A stretch of 64,000 bases of DNA, taken from Syngnathus acus. Taxonomy: Eukaryota > Chordata > Actinopteri > Syngnathiformes > Syngnathidae. Under the pieces are notes generated by a model, which was given only the letters and a program-made list of their open reading frames with translations, had not been told where the DNA came from and made no database searches. Positions 1-13,500 of the stretch are shown here, piece after piece (within the stretch, counting starts at the first letter, position 1; each line of letters opens with the position of its first letter). A program made the translations under genes and the position numbers. Where the stretch lies: positions 7,998,001 to 8,062,000 of the forward strand of contig NC_051099.1 in the NCBI RefSeq assembly GCF_901709675.1, written 5' to 3'.

Positions 1-164
1 AATACTAATTTTGTTTTACTCTCCAAAATGATGAGGGTAGGAAAATGATCAATTGAAGAATTGTTAAATAACCTGATCACTGGCATACAATTAAAATCTT
101 AATGATGCCATTCTTCAGAGCTGTTTGACTAGTAGTAAGTCCAATACACTGAAAATAAATATCT

Positions 165-285
165 ATCCATCCATCTTGGATACTAATTATCCCTCCTGGG
201 GTTGCGGTTGTGCTGGAGCCAATCTCAGCTGAGTCGGGAAGAGAGGCACGGTACAACCTGGACTGGTGGCCAGGAGATCACAAAG
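165..285 (+). repeat. Dispersed fish repeat fragment
   Basis: The stretch runs from ATCCATCCATCTTGGATAC through GTGCTGGAGCCAATCTCAGC to CTGGACTGGTGGCCAGGAG. I recognise this word order (ATCCATCC, GCTGGAGCC, CAGCTGA, GAGAGGC, CTGGACTGGT) as a very common interspersed repeat in teleost genomes, probably the 3' part of a retroposon. The copy is degenerate and short. A related fragment in the opposite orientation lies near 29.56 kb. The family name is uncertain. Confidence 0.6.
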
Positions 286-1739
286 AAAATAAATGCCATA
301 AATAAATCAATACAAGCATATAAATACAACCTTTAAAAAGCACTCTTTCATGGATGGGGGCCATGCCAGCGCCTTTCCCTCACAACTCAGTTCATTTGGT
401 TCTTGCTCCGCACATTATTACAGACGAATGGGCAGTGCTTATCGCACTCTGGCTTTAGTGACAGAGCCGTTTAGGTGTGATAAAGGCTTGATGTGCTACC
501 CACATTTGCTTGAATGCCACATCATACCTCCATCGTGTTCAAGCCCACAATATCCACTCTTTCCCCTGCCATGCCGCACACGCAGCATTACTGGAGGCTC
601 GAATTTGTGACGTGACTGCAAATGTGTCTCATTAGAAAAACCAGAACCAAGCTGCCTGGAAAAAATATTTGGTCAACTAACAGCAACGTGAGTGACTCCA
701 TAATGTGTCACACACCCGAGGTTGTAAAACTGGTCAAAACAACTTGAAACCTATTTTGGTCCGTACGTAACGAATGAAACTTGACAGCAGTCTAAAAGTA
801 AAGCATTGAATTTATGATTTTTAAAAATAAATAAATGAACCATAACCTGAATAAATTATTGACAGTATTACAATTAGCCAAAATAAATGAGAATCAAAAT
901 TCTGCAGTATCAGTTGGTTGCCTGGCAACCTTATAACAATGACAAGACTTCTTGAAATTCCAAGAATTATACTCCTCACATGACCACTTCAAAACAACAA
1001 TTTACGCAATAAGACTATAATCATGCTGCATATTGGCTCTTTGGATGTTCGTGAACAGAATGCTGAACGTGCAATAAACTTTCATCAAATCAGTGTTTGA
1101 ATTGCTTTTTTTGTTAATTGTCTAAATGTACTGTACTGTACACACAGCAATGTTTTGTCCCTTAGCATAGGCTACTGAACAAATACACTAGATTGTCAAG
1201 GTCAGAGTATCTAGAACAATTCTACTGGGACGTAAACACTCGCTGCTCGGTTGTGAACATAACCTTTGATAGCATGCAATGTGTGGCGTTACCCTATTGT
1301 ATTCGACTACCAGAGATGGATGCACACATTTCAACGCGACCTTGATGTTCCATGTTGCCAAAGTCTATGGCCAACCCAAATTGGTGTGTCTATCTTACAT
1401 TCCTAACATCTGCTCACGTCAACCATCTGAGGGCTGAACTGGCACTAAAGTTCCGTCTTTGCACATTAAATGGAATAAGCCGACACCCAAATCACCTGGC
1501 TGATGTAAGATTCTCGGGCGCCGCTTGATACAAATGGTGGTGCTGTCAGCTAAGCTGCATGAGAGGGTAATATCTCCCAGTGACTGGGACATTTTTATGG
1601 CTATGTTTAAATGGAACAGTCAAGGTAGTTTGAAAAAACTTTGGAGAATGGGAGGACTCATCTTCTCATCCTAGACATTGAAGCTACCACCCATTTGTGT
1701 TCAGGATATGTTGGGAGCTACAAAAATAGAAACGATGAG

Positions 1740-1772
1740 GAGATGGCTGCTTCCATAAGTAGCAGCCATCTC
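1740..1772. repeat. Perfect 12-bp hairpin
   Basis: GAGATGGCTGCT at 1,740-1,751 is followed after 9 bases by its exact reverse complement AGCAGCCATCTC at 1,761-1,772. A 12-bp perfect stem with a 9-base loop stands out locally. No terminator, transposon end or coding exon explains it. The stem is too short for a canonical microRNA precursor unless the flanks pair imperfectly. Confidence 0.6.
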
Positions 1773-4700
1773 TGCTTCTAAAGTACATCATAACCTTACA
1801 TTTTATTTTCTCAAAAGCCACATCTTAAAGTTTCTCTGTTGTCCAACTGTGTGAGGCATCAGTGAAGCAACACCTAATATTTTACGGTCCTACTTTACTT
1901 GAAGTAGTGCTTTTAAAATTGACAACATCTTAAAGTGGCCTCATGTTTGAAGAAGCTTTTAAGGCAGGTGCAAGACTAGCACGACAGCAGGAGAGCGCTG
2001 ACTGAACACCTTACTTTTGTTAAATAGTATATCAAATGCAGTCTTGTGTTACAGCCTTTCTAAAATGAGGTACTTCTTATTGGTTTAAGCCAGCTCTCAT
2101 CATTTGAAATCCCAAGTTTATCAGTTTCCCTCTCTCTCTCCCAAATCCATTTTTTTTAAATGCTAAAAATGCGATAACCTCCAAAATTGGACAACAGCCT
2201 ATTAGATTCTTTAAAGCCCACATACACAAAGTTCTGGCAGCAATTTTGTTATAAATTATGCAGCATGTTATTTTAACGGAGAGTGAAGTCCTTGAAGACA
2301 AGGGGAGTGCTGTGGGGGCTAATAGGCAAAGATTTGGCAGACTTGATTAATTTAGCTTTTAAACATCTCTTAATTTGATCCTCACTGAACCCTGCTGAGA
2401 GGATACTGGAGTTATAGAGTCATATTTTCTTTCAAGCTTAGGTTATGAAAACAATGCGTGTGATTAAGGTCGCTGCATACAGAGAGACTTGAAAAGCATC
2501 TGAGTCATATTTGAAAATAAAAAAACGCAAAATTTAGGAGAAGAAATCGAACAGGGGAAAAACATGGCAGACGCTTTTCAAGGAAAAGCACAGACACGCA
2601 ACTCTCTACTTGGCACATTTCCCACTGAAATATTCAGAATAGCTAGACAACAATACACTTTGCACTTTGTATGAATAAAGTCCATAAAGATGTTGTATTC
2701 AAATTCATTGTCCCATTATTTAACTGCACATAAATTCCATTACGTTCTCCAAAACACTCACAATGAGCTTTTTGTTTGTTTACTAAATGTAAATGATTAC
2801 ATTTTGCACTAAATGCAAGTCTTGGAAGAGCAGGTTGAAAAAGATCTAATTAAATAAAACCCTAACAACAGAAAAAAGATTTTAATTTACCCACAATTGC
2901 TTTTGGTAATACCTTTAATGCATGCAATGATATTCAGAGCAGAATCATCTGTGAAAGAAAGTTGTTGAAACGACATTGTTGCTTTTGTATTTCCAAACTA
3001 TGTGGGCATTTTTTATTTTATTTTAAAACCTATATTTTGATTAATTTTCATGTAAAAACAATTGAAAAATTCCGGCGATGCCTGCTTTTCTTTGGCCAGT
3101 GACAGCATTTATTTGAACTACTGCTGGTTAAAATTAAATGCGATGGGATCTGAGTGGTTAATCCATTTTGCAGTGAAAGCTGGAGGTGAATTGGAAGTAA
3201 GAATGTGCTCATTAGATACAGGACTCACTCCAGGATCATTTATGCAAATAGTCAATTCTGAGAAGCCTCAAGTCAGGCACACTCACACAGTCAGACCCGT
3301 AATTATCCCTATCTTTTGGTGTGGGGCTAGCATTAATGTGATAATGAGAATGGTTTATAGTGATCACGATGAATGTGTGGGCATATGCGTGTGTGTGCGT
3401 GTGTGTGTGTATAGTGTCATGCCTCACTAATTAGTGAAGAGCCATATAAGAATGATTAGTTGTGTTGCTTGTCTGTCACAACACTCCTAGCTTGAGTGAC
3501 CAGTCTGACAGCGTCATCGCAAACTCTGAGGCATTTTGAGAACTAGATAACAAAGCCCGGCCATGATGACGAACGACGATATTTGAGTTTCACTGTTGTT
3601 CCTTATTTGGAATAATGATAAAGATGGAGATGGTAATCTTTTTTCACACTTGGCACAAAAAATGTGGAAGAAAAAAAAAATGGAGAAACACAGTGAGGAG
3701 ATAAAGGCAGTCTGTAACGGCATGTCTAGAGGGGTGCAATTTAAAAGGAGATTTACGGGATGACATTGAATTAACTAGCTTACGTTCCTCAGGCAGCCAT
3801 GTTCAATGCTAAGCCCCCCGAGCAAAACTGCAATCAGCTTTTATTCTCCAGTGTAGACTAAAGAAAAGTCAAAAAGAGTCTTAGGATCTCAGGCTGATTT
3901 GAAATTGAGAAGTCGGTATGGAGCGATGTGCCTTGACACTGCTTTGGCCTACTTTACGCGTGACCATTCTAATGTGGCAACACTGAGCGAGAGCCCCTCA
4001 ATCACATTTCAAAATTGTACCATACTTTATCTAATCTCTGGATTGAAGCACGGAGATGCACTGACATACCCTGCGAAATCATTTCGCATTGGACCAAGGT
4101 CTTGGAGGGCAAATAGGACAAAGAACACTCAGTGTCTACAACATTATGTGAATCTATTGAGACCCAGTAGAGAAGCTAAGTCAAATAAGTATGCCTTTAC
4201 AAAGATACACAGTACAAAATATGTAGGACGCGGACCTCACCCAAGGTTGAACGTTTAACAAACGTAAAAACAATCATCGTTTGTCCGACCATGTAAAAAA
4301 ACAAAAAGAGATATAGCCATAGTTAGAATTAATTATATTGCATGGGTGCACCTAGATTTAGTGCCTATTTTTCATGTCAGTGACGTCAATGTGATCTGTG
4401 TTATGACAGCCAAGTGAGGATCGGGCTGTGCAAAAGTGTGCTGCTGCTGCTCAGGATGGGCCAGAGACCAAAGCAAATTAGCTACACTCTCATTAGCATA
4501 TGTGTCAGTGAAGTCAACTGTCCTTTGCTAAAAGGAAACCAGATAACATCACTAACATGCACCAATATAAACAATTCTATAAATATGATTTTACAATGCC
4601 AACAAAACACTTTGGTTTTATTGATTGACAAAATCTTTGGTCAGTCTGCTGCGCTAAACTTAGTAGACTTTTCTTTAAACGGACGGAAACTTACAGTTGT

Positions 4701-5064
4701 GATGTCAGAGGAAAAGAAAGACAACGTAAGTGTGAGGTGAAATGAGGAAAGCGGCGAGGGCAGCTTCAAAAGGATGAGGAGGAGCAGATGTCAGAAGGAA
4801 AGAGAGGAAGGAAAAACAGGCTAAATGGAGGCGAGTGCAGGAAGGAGGTTGGCACGCATGGTTAAGTGGTCAAGTTACAGCTTTGCTGCCCTCCATCATA
4901 CTCAGAGCGGATACAGAAAAAGTCGACACAACCTTGTTCTAATCACAGGTTTTTGTGATGAAAATAAAATGAGAAGAAGAAAATTCATTTAAAAACCTTT
5001 CCCCCAAAACAAAGTATTTGCCTGAACTCCTATACTCCACGGTGAGAAGCAGCTGGAGTGTTGA

Positions 5065-5247
5065 ACACCCATCTCGCTCGACCCCGATGAAATGCATTCC
5101 CTTATCTGAACGTAGCTCTTCTACCTGGCCCCTTCTCGCGATAAATCGACGCAAGGCGTTGAGAAACGAGTCGGTGTCTAGTAAAGACGCCACCACGATG
5201 TGAACACCACGAATGGCTAAGTAGTCAAACAATCCTTGGATGGACAT
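5065..5247 (-). mobile_element. BEL/Pao-type retrotransposon integrase remnant
   Basis: The minus-strand frame encodes about 60 residues with the words LDTDSFLNALRRFIARRGQ and ELRSDKGMHFIG. These resemble the integrase core of BEL/Pao LTR retrotransposons, in which the second catalytic aspartate sits in an RSDNGTNF-like word; here the Asn after Asp is Lys. Similarity stops abruptly at both ends: upstream there is no zinc-binding region, and downstream the frame runs into unrelated sequence. No LTRs, primer-binding site or other pol domains are seen nearby. It is a dead fragment, not a gene. The domain call is fairly firm; the family name is from memory. Confidence 0.75.
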
Positions 5248-8200
5248 TGAATTGACTGTTAAGAGAGACCAACAGAAATGTCAAGAAATTGAATAACAAC
5301 TCCTCATGAGCCATATCTACTTTATATCAGAAGTACATTATTTTATCCATACTTGATTAAAACAAACAGATCCTCGTAGCAATTAAGTCGACACAAAGTC
5401 CTATTTTTTCCATCAAAAATCTATTTTAACAAGAAACAAACAACCTTGAATCCCTTTACAAACCGAACCTGTCAGTCACATTTTTTTCCCCCCAGATCTA
5501 AAAATGTAACCCCTTTGTATGTTTTCTTATGATATATTTTCAGCAGCTTCGTCACACATCAAGGTGCCCAAGTGACTCATGGAGAATTATTTATTTATAT
5601 GTTAAGAGAAGCTGTACCTCAATAATATGGCTGCCAATTTGTCACGCATGATAATAATTCTGTTATAATAAAAGGGAAGCTCATAATAATAAAAAAACAA
5701 AAAACATTACATGGGTATGTGTCAATGTTACTGTGGTGCAATGTTTAAAATTATGTTTGGTTTCTCAATTCTATTTGTGAACATTGAAAATTAGCGGTGG
5801 TATTGTTTTGCACTGTATAAGACAATAGAAAAAGCCAGTGCGAAGTTCCAGCTTGGTGTCTTGTTTATCATGCTTGCAGATGGAGCATGTTTTTTAGTAC
5901 GTCAGTGAGACAGATGATCCTATCTTTTTTTTAGATTAATGTCTGTAGAGCTTACACTGTTCTCACCATTTATACAAGAGCGTCACCTCCAATTTTAATG
6001 GACTCATTGTATCTGTTATTATAAGACAAGAGTTGTTGGCAATTAAGAAACCAATGTTTGGTGTGGTGTAGTCACATTTAATTTAAGACACTAGCTAAAT
6101 CCAAGCGATAGCAGCACCTCATGCACTAGTTTGTTCCATTTTTCAAAGTTTAATAATTAATAGTCCATTTATAAAAGATATTATGCATGACAGAATTAAA
6201 ATGCATCACCAGTGGGTTGAACAAATTATGAGGGGGAGTGAAAACCGTCATGTGATTTGGGGCCGACATCTTAAATCTGTGTCATTTCTTCTTTGTATTT
6301 TCAGTTAGTTGTCAATAATAAAGATAAAGTGAACAGCTATTTTGCTATTTCTTTTTTAATTTAAAACGCCAAAACAAAATGTTTTTAAAAATATTTGGTT
6401 TTTTTTGCATCATCCTTTGCTATCATAAAAAAATATAGGCTATAAAACTGAGATGATTGTCAATATTCAATTACTCGTCCTACGTAATGTGTGCATACGT
6501 AAGCTTGTTAGCCTCCACAAATCAGTCCCGACCACAACCACGATCCATCAAATGATCAATTAGCCATATCAAGGACAAATGCATTTGACGCATCAATGTT
6601 AGTGGCTTAATGCATCCAGTCTGACATGGAAGGAAGCTTTTGCTGCAATCGGAACAAGTTTTGAATGTTTTTCTTCTGTTTATTCCATCATTCTGTAGGC
6701 TTATGTTTAGTCAACATATTATGTCATTCTGAAAACAAAATCACTTCCGCACATCAATAGTTTCATTCTTGGACGGTATCTGGGGTGTAATTCAGCACAA
6801 CTTTATCTCATAGAGCCCAGCCTTTCTTTTAAATATGCACTCCACAGTTAAATCAATGTCACCGTGAATGCAAATCAAACACTGAGCTCAGACAAATGAA
6901 ACGTCATTTTTAATTGGGAAGAAAGCAGCGCACACAATGTGCACTTTTGTCTCGTGTTTACTAAGCCTGCAAACGCAAATGAGCACATCTGCGGATACAA
7001 CGTGCATTGAGCACTTATTTACTGTTTTTTCAATGCAATTATTTTTTCTTGTCGTTGTAACTGTGGTGTGACAATGAGAGCAGCATAACAAGTGATCTAA
7101 CCCAGTCCGCAATGCTTTCTGAACCTCGATAAAATGTTTTCATCCCTGACAGTAATAAGAAATTCAATTACTGTGATCTAGCCCGGTTATTTATTTAACA
7201 ATGCTCAACAACATCAAGCTATATTGATTTTTGCATTGTGATAATAAAATAAATAAAACAAATCACAATTAAAATGTTATCTTTGACTAAGGGGCAATTT
7301 GATCTGTACAGTGTGGTAAATGCACGTTGTTTCATAATTACTGTCCTAAAGCTATCCTTTGGTTTGTTCCAAGCTGTTATTAAGTTATGTATGAAAGATT
7401 TAAGTTAAACATGAGTGTTTTTTTTTTTTTAAGTCTTCACATTATTTAGCAAGTCACATTTTTATGCATAAGGAAGAAGAACAGGGCTTTTTCTGCTAAT
7501 GAAAAAGCAGAGAATCGTCCAAAGCCTTGCAAAAAGCAATACAGTGGACATTTCAAAGCAATCATTGCACTATTAAATAATTTGTGGGAGAGAGCAAACT
7601 GTTTTGTTCCAATAAAGGCAGATTAAGGAAAGTTTCTGCGTGTCCAAAAGCACGTTTCTCCGAGAGGAGATTTAATTCCTGCATCTTTGCTGTAGAGGCA
7701 CCAAATGCTGGGCCAAATGCGTGTTAATCTGTTAGTTCACTGATGTCATATGTATGTACAATATTCTGACCAGAAGTGACATGCTACAGGTACATTATAT
7801 TTTTATTTTTATTGGATTTTCATTTTAGCTTTCTCTCTGACCCGTTTTACTGAATGCAGAACTCGGTTGCGCATATCCCTTATTATCCAACATAAATGCA
7901 GAGTTGCTAATAACTCTGAGAAACCATAAGCCGCAGTGGCTGGTGAGCGAAAAAGTTCATGTCAAGCCCTTTGCGGGCCTCTGAAAAATGGATGGTGAGC
8001 TGCAAATAGCCACTGGGTCTTAGTTTGGACAATCTTGATCTATGAGGCGAGAAGGGTACCTCTAATCAGCAACACTTGGAGCCAAACACTTTTGGTGGAA
8101 ACGTGGTGACAACAACTTGCTGAACATTGTAGGCGCAAATATAATTACTGATAATACTAAATACATTGTATTCACAAGAAGATTGGAAGCAGACGGCTTG

Positions 8201-10396
8201 ACTTTATTACCAAGATCTGAACCTGCTTGACTGTGTCATGAAGCAATTTTGACCGACATTCCATTTGAGAAGATGCATTTTACTTGACATCACTGTCAGC
8301 AGACACACACGCATACACAAACAAGCAGCTGCTGAAATTTAAATGTTGCCTTAAGAGGCCTGTCGTGTTGAACTGAGCGCATACCTTGAAAGATGGGACG
8401 AGCTTGCTGCATTGCTGATGAGTTTGTACAATCGGAGCACTAAGACTTGTGTGATGTGTTCTGTTGAGATGATTTGTATACCAAAATGTGGCAACCACCC
8501 CAAGGGGAACCGAATAACATGGCATATGATACTTTAATACGGCTTTTAGTACCACGGTTTGCACTGCTTCAAATGCATATAGTAAATTAATAATGGTGTC
8601 AAAAGAAGGGAAGCAGTTTGGGACATATTATCAAAAAATATTTCTTAACTTAGAAAAACATTTGAACTGTATTCAGGAATGCCAAACATTCAATATTCAG
8701 GAATGACTTGAACATTCAATATTCAATGCTTACTGTTTTAGATGCATCTGTTAGTGATTAGACAGTTAAAGCTTTTTGAAACCTGATTTTTTTTATCTGG
8801 ATTATATAATGGCTTCCCTCCTTTGATAGAAATCAGTTATGATTTTTTTTGGTCATTTTTTGCAAAACCATGCTGGCTTACAAATTCATCAACAAGCAGC
8901 AATTACTGCAATAGGTCTTAGTCACAAGTCTGTTGGTCCCTGTATTTTTCTCCTTTGTTTGTAAGCTATTTTAATATCAGCGTTTTCAACAACGACACTA
9001 ATTGCCTTTGTTGAGTTGCCTTTGCTATTGTGCACCTGATTGCATCTCGTGTTTTATACTGTAGCCGACGTAGCAATCATTCAAGCCCCCTGAATTATAC
9101 TGAGCAAATCCCATGCTGCCTCTCTAATATAATCATCTATAACACATTTCACCCCTAATTAAAAGAAATTGATTTCGCTAAGCAGATCAGAGGTAATATT
9201 GTAAAAGTGCTCGGTTGTTGGTGGGAGGGATATTTCTTTATTTTTAACAAGATATGGGACCGTGTGTTTCACTTCAATTATTGTGCGGTTAAACCACTTT
9301 CAGGTCGCTAGGCGTAAATGTGATCTAGCCTTACATTTCTCAGATACTCATCTACCACATTTGCACAAGTGAGAAGACGGCATTGATTTGCACCATTTAC
9401 TTCAGTCAGCATAAGAACACAAAATTAAGGTAGGGTAGAAAGCAAATGATTATATTACATACTAGAATAAATACTGTCATATGTTGTATGGAATAAGATT
9501 GATATATATTTGAATTCATATTGATTCTCACTCCTTGAATAACAATTGGAACAGTCACAATCTTAAGATAATACAAGTCATGTATGTGTATTGGGCACGG
9601 GCATGAAAATCTATTGATTAATTTATCACATATAAATGAGAATGTGGATTTGATTGTGGCTAATCATGTCTTGAAGCAATTGAGGGAAAATTGAGTCTCA
9701 ACTAATTTGCAGTCTATTTGTTAAAACAATTGCCGAAAATGAGATTAAAAAGGGGGGTGGAGGGGGCGTGGGTTGTACGTTCCTTTCCTATTTTAATGTT
9801 TCTGTTCTAATAAAAATTAACAATTATTTTATTCATTTTATTTTATCTTTTTTTTTAATCATATTACATTTTTAGCTGTGTCCAGACCTCACAGAAGAAA
9901 TCCATTGCACTCTGTGACCAATGTAATGCGGATTTCACACAAACACACGACCAGAAGAAATTATTTTCACAGTGATCCACCAGATCCAGCTGATGTCGCT
10001 GTGATTTTGGCGCGCTATTCTTACCAGGCACCACTTATTTTGACTCATCTCATGGACGCTTGTTATGTGATATTGTTCAAAACAGGTTACCCAACGTGGT
10101 TACCATGGTGTTTCTCTAGCTTCACTTCACTCACAGATAATGGGTCAGGTCAAGCTGTCCTCCCTGGTTGTGACTTGACTCAGAGCTGGGTCATTCTATC
10201 GTCCTCTTTTTTTCTTTTGTCCAAACATCTTCACACGGAAATATAAATTCACAAATCCTCATGACAGCGTACACAAATTGTTTGCTTTTAAAAAGCGTAT
10301 AGACCGGCACAGACTGTTCCCATGGGGAGATGAAGAAGCAGAAGAAGTGGAATTTACAGAAACATATAAGGAACTGATTTCGCATTTGTTGATAAC

Positions 10397-10511
10397 ATAA
10401 ACACAATGATGATCTAGTATGGTCAAGAATGTTGTTGACAGCCCAATTGATAAATTAATAGATAAACACAATGATGATCTAGTATGGCCAAAAATGTTGT
10501 TGACAGCCCAA
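10397..10511 (+). repeat. 65-bp direct duplication
   Basis: A block starting ATAAACACAATGATGATCTA occurs at 10,397 and again at 10,462. The 50 bases from 10,397 to 10,446 recur with two substitutions. The 15-base spacer TTGATAAATTAATAG separates the copies. This looks like a simple local tandem duplication with no coding content. Confidence 0.85.
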
Positions 10512-12119
10512 CGAGTGGTCATACGAGGACACTTGTAGACTTTTTGGATATACGACATGTGCGTGTCATGGCATTGAGTGACTGGCACACAACTCATAGT
10601 GATGTGACATTTACTTCAGAGATGATGGGAGGAGGGGTTGGATACAGAAGCGCATATATAAACACCATCACTATCATACTTAAAACATGCCATCTCTCAG
10701 TTGCTGTATTAGAACACTACATGAGACAGTAACCAAAAGAAATCGTAGAGAGTTGAGCAGGAGCCTGACTCTTTTTGCCCCGATTGCCGTTACGGTTTTG
10801 AGGTCATATTGTTGGTGCCGACTGAGATTTCCGACTTCCAAATGCAGAAAGAACATCGTTTCCATCATTTAGGAACACTTATCAGTTTATGACATATCCT
10901 TTTTTAGAATCTATACTAAAGGCTTACCTTCTCATTTCTCTTCTCATACTTCAACCATTTAAACAAACAGGTAAATGAATGGACTAGTGCTTAATGCAGA
11001 TGGTTTATGGACCTTCACCACATAACAGCCAGCAGGGCAAGCAGCTAAGACAGTATATTTTTTTATACCGGGACATTTTTGTCTCATAACAAGGCTCATT
11101 GGTCCTAAAATTGAAAATTTCCATTAAACCACATAGTAATGCAGCATCAGAGAGCAGATAAAGGGCCCATTTCATCTACGACCAAATCTATGATCTGTGC
11201 CTTGTTTTTAAAATTCATGGCCTTCTACAATCAATAGAAGTGCAGGACAAAGTAGTCAGGACATGGCGGCATGCTGATGAAAATTTCACGTAGGTGTCGT
11301 GTTGTGTAAGCGCTTTATTTTGTATGTTTAAATACACTGTACAACACCGTGGGAATGGAATTAACACTGACATCTGACAAGGTTGCTCTCTTGTCAGTGG
11401 AAATAATCTCAGTTAGTCAATCAATAATACAGGGAAGTCTAAATTTGTTATGTGGGAGTGCATATCACAAGTCTTTTTCACACACCTCCCACGTATGTTT
11501 CAAGAATGCAACCTAGTTCAAGTAATGAGTGCATATTTGACTGAGGAGAAAAAAAACAGCAACTTTATCCTTTGAAATTTGAAATACGGTATAGCATGTT
11601 CATTAAGGAGCTGCCAGAACAGAGGTCTTGTTGTCTAGCATTAAGCAAGCCCTGGCCAACCACCGCTGAATATTAATGGAGCCCTCCCTGGATCATCGGC
11701 GACTGTGCATTTAATTCCCTGTCTGGATCTTGTAGGACACTGGCTTTATGTGTTTCCACTGTGTCACTCTCAGAGTTTTATGATGTTTTCCACCAGGGAA
11801 GACATCATCATCAAGTGAGGTCTGACAGATTCTGATTGATGATTGATTCATGTATTCTTATTAAACAACCGAGCTGCCTGCGGGATAAGAGCATAATGAT
11901 AATATACCTGGACAATGGAGTGCTAAATACTTTTGAATTAGAAGAGGCATCGCCATTTAGCAGCAGTGACAGCGACTTGGTGCTGAATGCATGAAGTAGC
12001 GGGCTGCTGTTAAAATGTGACACTTTATCAACAGGCAAGGCCGATCTGAGCTTCCCACGGGAAAAGACACGACCCGATCTGTGCTGTGGAAACTAAGTGA
12101 TTTGCGCTTAAATACCAAT

Positions 12120-12950
12120 TGCCCCCGATAGTGACAGTGCGTCAAGGTGGACTCTACGTGCGCAATGTGCTAAGTCACCAGCGGAGCGGTGCGGATTGCG
12201 CACGAATGAACATCCAAGATAGTCCGCAAACGTCTCACCGGGGGGTTGATGGTGCTCAACATATGTCTTACCTTCAGAAAAAAGCGGCGCATTTCCGAGG
12301 ATGACGGCGGTCGTAAACGAGTTTAAGTCCCTTTAGTATCCTCTGGTGTTTGTAACTAGGCCATTTCTTGTGCGGACGTGATTATTTCTCAGGAGACTCA
12401 GAGGCATCCGCACATCAGCACACCTTCCCGGGTTCCGTCCAGCGTTTCCACCCCCCAAAAAGCACAGCAGCCCCTTCTTCCTCCTCCTCCTCCTGCGCCT
12501 CCTCTCATTCCGCGCAGACTACACACTTTAAAGCTCACAATTATTATTTTTTTACTTAAATGTTGCAATTCAGAAGAAAGAATGATTCGCGCTGGGAATA
12601 ACGAATGGACGCGCAATGCAATGGCGTCAAATTTGCGCGTTATTTGCAGTCAACGCTGTGTGTCCTCTCCAGTCCGATCATTATCCTGAAAAGCTTCTCC
12701 ATACATCGGACCGACAGGCCTCCTTCAAAAAAACTGGCTTCATATGTGAAATTGACACCCCACAAAAAAGCTCCGCGCTCCTCTTTTTTTGCGCGCTTGC
12801 GTAGGGCTGGGGGGGCTCTCGCTCTCTCTTTCGGTCCCGTTCTCTCCCTCAACCCTCTCTCGCCCTCTCTCTCTCCTTCTCTCTCCCTCTCGCTCCCTCT
12901 CCCTCTCTGTAGCCGATTCTCTACAATCCTGGCTTTATAATGGTAACATT
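12120..12950. promoter_or_regulatory. CpG-rich island, candidate orphan promoter
   Basis: CpG dinucleotides are dense here, for example in GCGGAGCGGTGCGGATTGCGC, AAAGCGGCGCATTTCCGAGG, GGACGCGCAATGC and TTGCGCGCTTGCG, while the surrounding 10 kb is CpG-poor. The island grades on its right into a CT-rich tract (12,810-12,912) and a TTTATAAT word at 12,934, with a consensus CRE 170 bp further on. It lies about 15 kb upstream of the first fgf11 exon. FHF genes commonly have alternative distal first exons, so an fgf11 promoter is possible; an unannotated non-coding RNA or a gene on the minus strand is equally possible. Its frames have no recognisable protein. Confidence 0.55.
12810..12912 (+). repeat. 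CT-rich low-complexity tract
   Basis: This is an imperfect pyrimidine run (CTCTCGCTCTCTCTTTC, then repeated CCCTCTCT units). It is an expanded microsatellite-like tract at the right end of the CpG island. It generates serine- and leucine-rich open frames that are not genes. Confidence 0.85.
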
Positions 12951-13114
12951 AATTGCACATATAAGGATGCGGTGATTAGACACAGCGAAGATGCTCTTTT
13001 TCTATCACCGCTGCTCCCATGCATCTCTCGCGCTCTCTCATAGGACAATGCTTCAATATTTCAAGCTCGTTGTCATGACGAGGAGGTCCGACGCATATCT
13101 CAGTGACACTCTGC

Positions 13115-13122
13115 TGACGTCA
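13115..13122. promoter_or_regulatory. Consensus cAMP response element
   Basis: The palindrome TGACGTCA is the full CREB/ATF site. It lies just right of the CpG island, the usual setting for functional CREs, but a single 8-mer can occur by chance. Function is inferred. Confidence 0.35.
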
Positions 13123-13337
13123 TCATGTGGAAAACCAAAGTCATCATCTCAGGCTATTTGGGAGGGAGGCTAAGATTATTAGTGAAACAATTGCTTTGAT
13201 TTAGCAACACTGTAGGCTCACTCTTGCTCCATCCAGGGGATGCACACGACTGTTACCTGCAGTTTAAATGAGACTATAACATTTTAGAAACCTCCTTTCC
13301 TTTGCAAGCACTCTAATGAAAGGTCGTCCATGTGTCT

Positions 13338-13500
13338 TTCAGCATGACAATGACCCAAAGCATAATGGCAGGGCAAAAGAAGAAGAAGAACATTCAGGTC
13401 ATGGAGTGGCCAAGTCAGTCTCCAGGCCACAATAGAAAACCTGTAGCAGGAGCTGAAGCGTCAAGTTCCCAAGCAGCGGCCAATTGCCTTTTTGGTATGC
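13338..13500 (+). mobile_element. Tc1-like transposase C-terminal remnant
   Basis: Three reading frames each carry a piece of the Tc1 DDE transposase in the right order: QHDNDPKH (around the second catalytic Asp), then VMEWPSQSP, then IENL followed by a stop and QELKRQVPKQRP (around the final Glu). At least two frameshifts and a stop codon separate them, so the copy is a pseudogene of about 160 bp. No terminal inverted repeats were seen nearby. Confidence 0.85.

Larger units (their letters stand above)
1..12100. other. Gene-free left flank
   Basis: No coding exon is supported here. Open frames are short, start at random, lack recognisable domains and have no flanking splice signals forming a chain. 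The base composition is AT-rich and CpG-poor, typical of fish intergenic DNA or a very large intron. The only structured items are a dispersed-repeat fragment near the left edge, a 12-bp hairpin at 1,740, a BEL/Pao integrase remnant at about 5.1 kb, a short TG-rich tract near 3,390 and a 65-bp direct duplication at 10.4 kb, listed separately. Conserved enhancers could be present but cannot be recognised from one sequence. Confidence 0.7.

Noticed and set aside
9878-10246. 122-codon plus-strand frame
   Set aside because: No domain, unremarkable AT-rich context, overlapped by other frames. Probably chance.
12605-12940. Serine- and leucine-rich plus-strand frames in the CpG island
   Set aside because: They are produced by the CT-rich tract and have no family resemblance.
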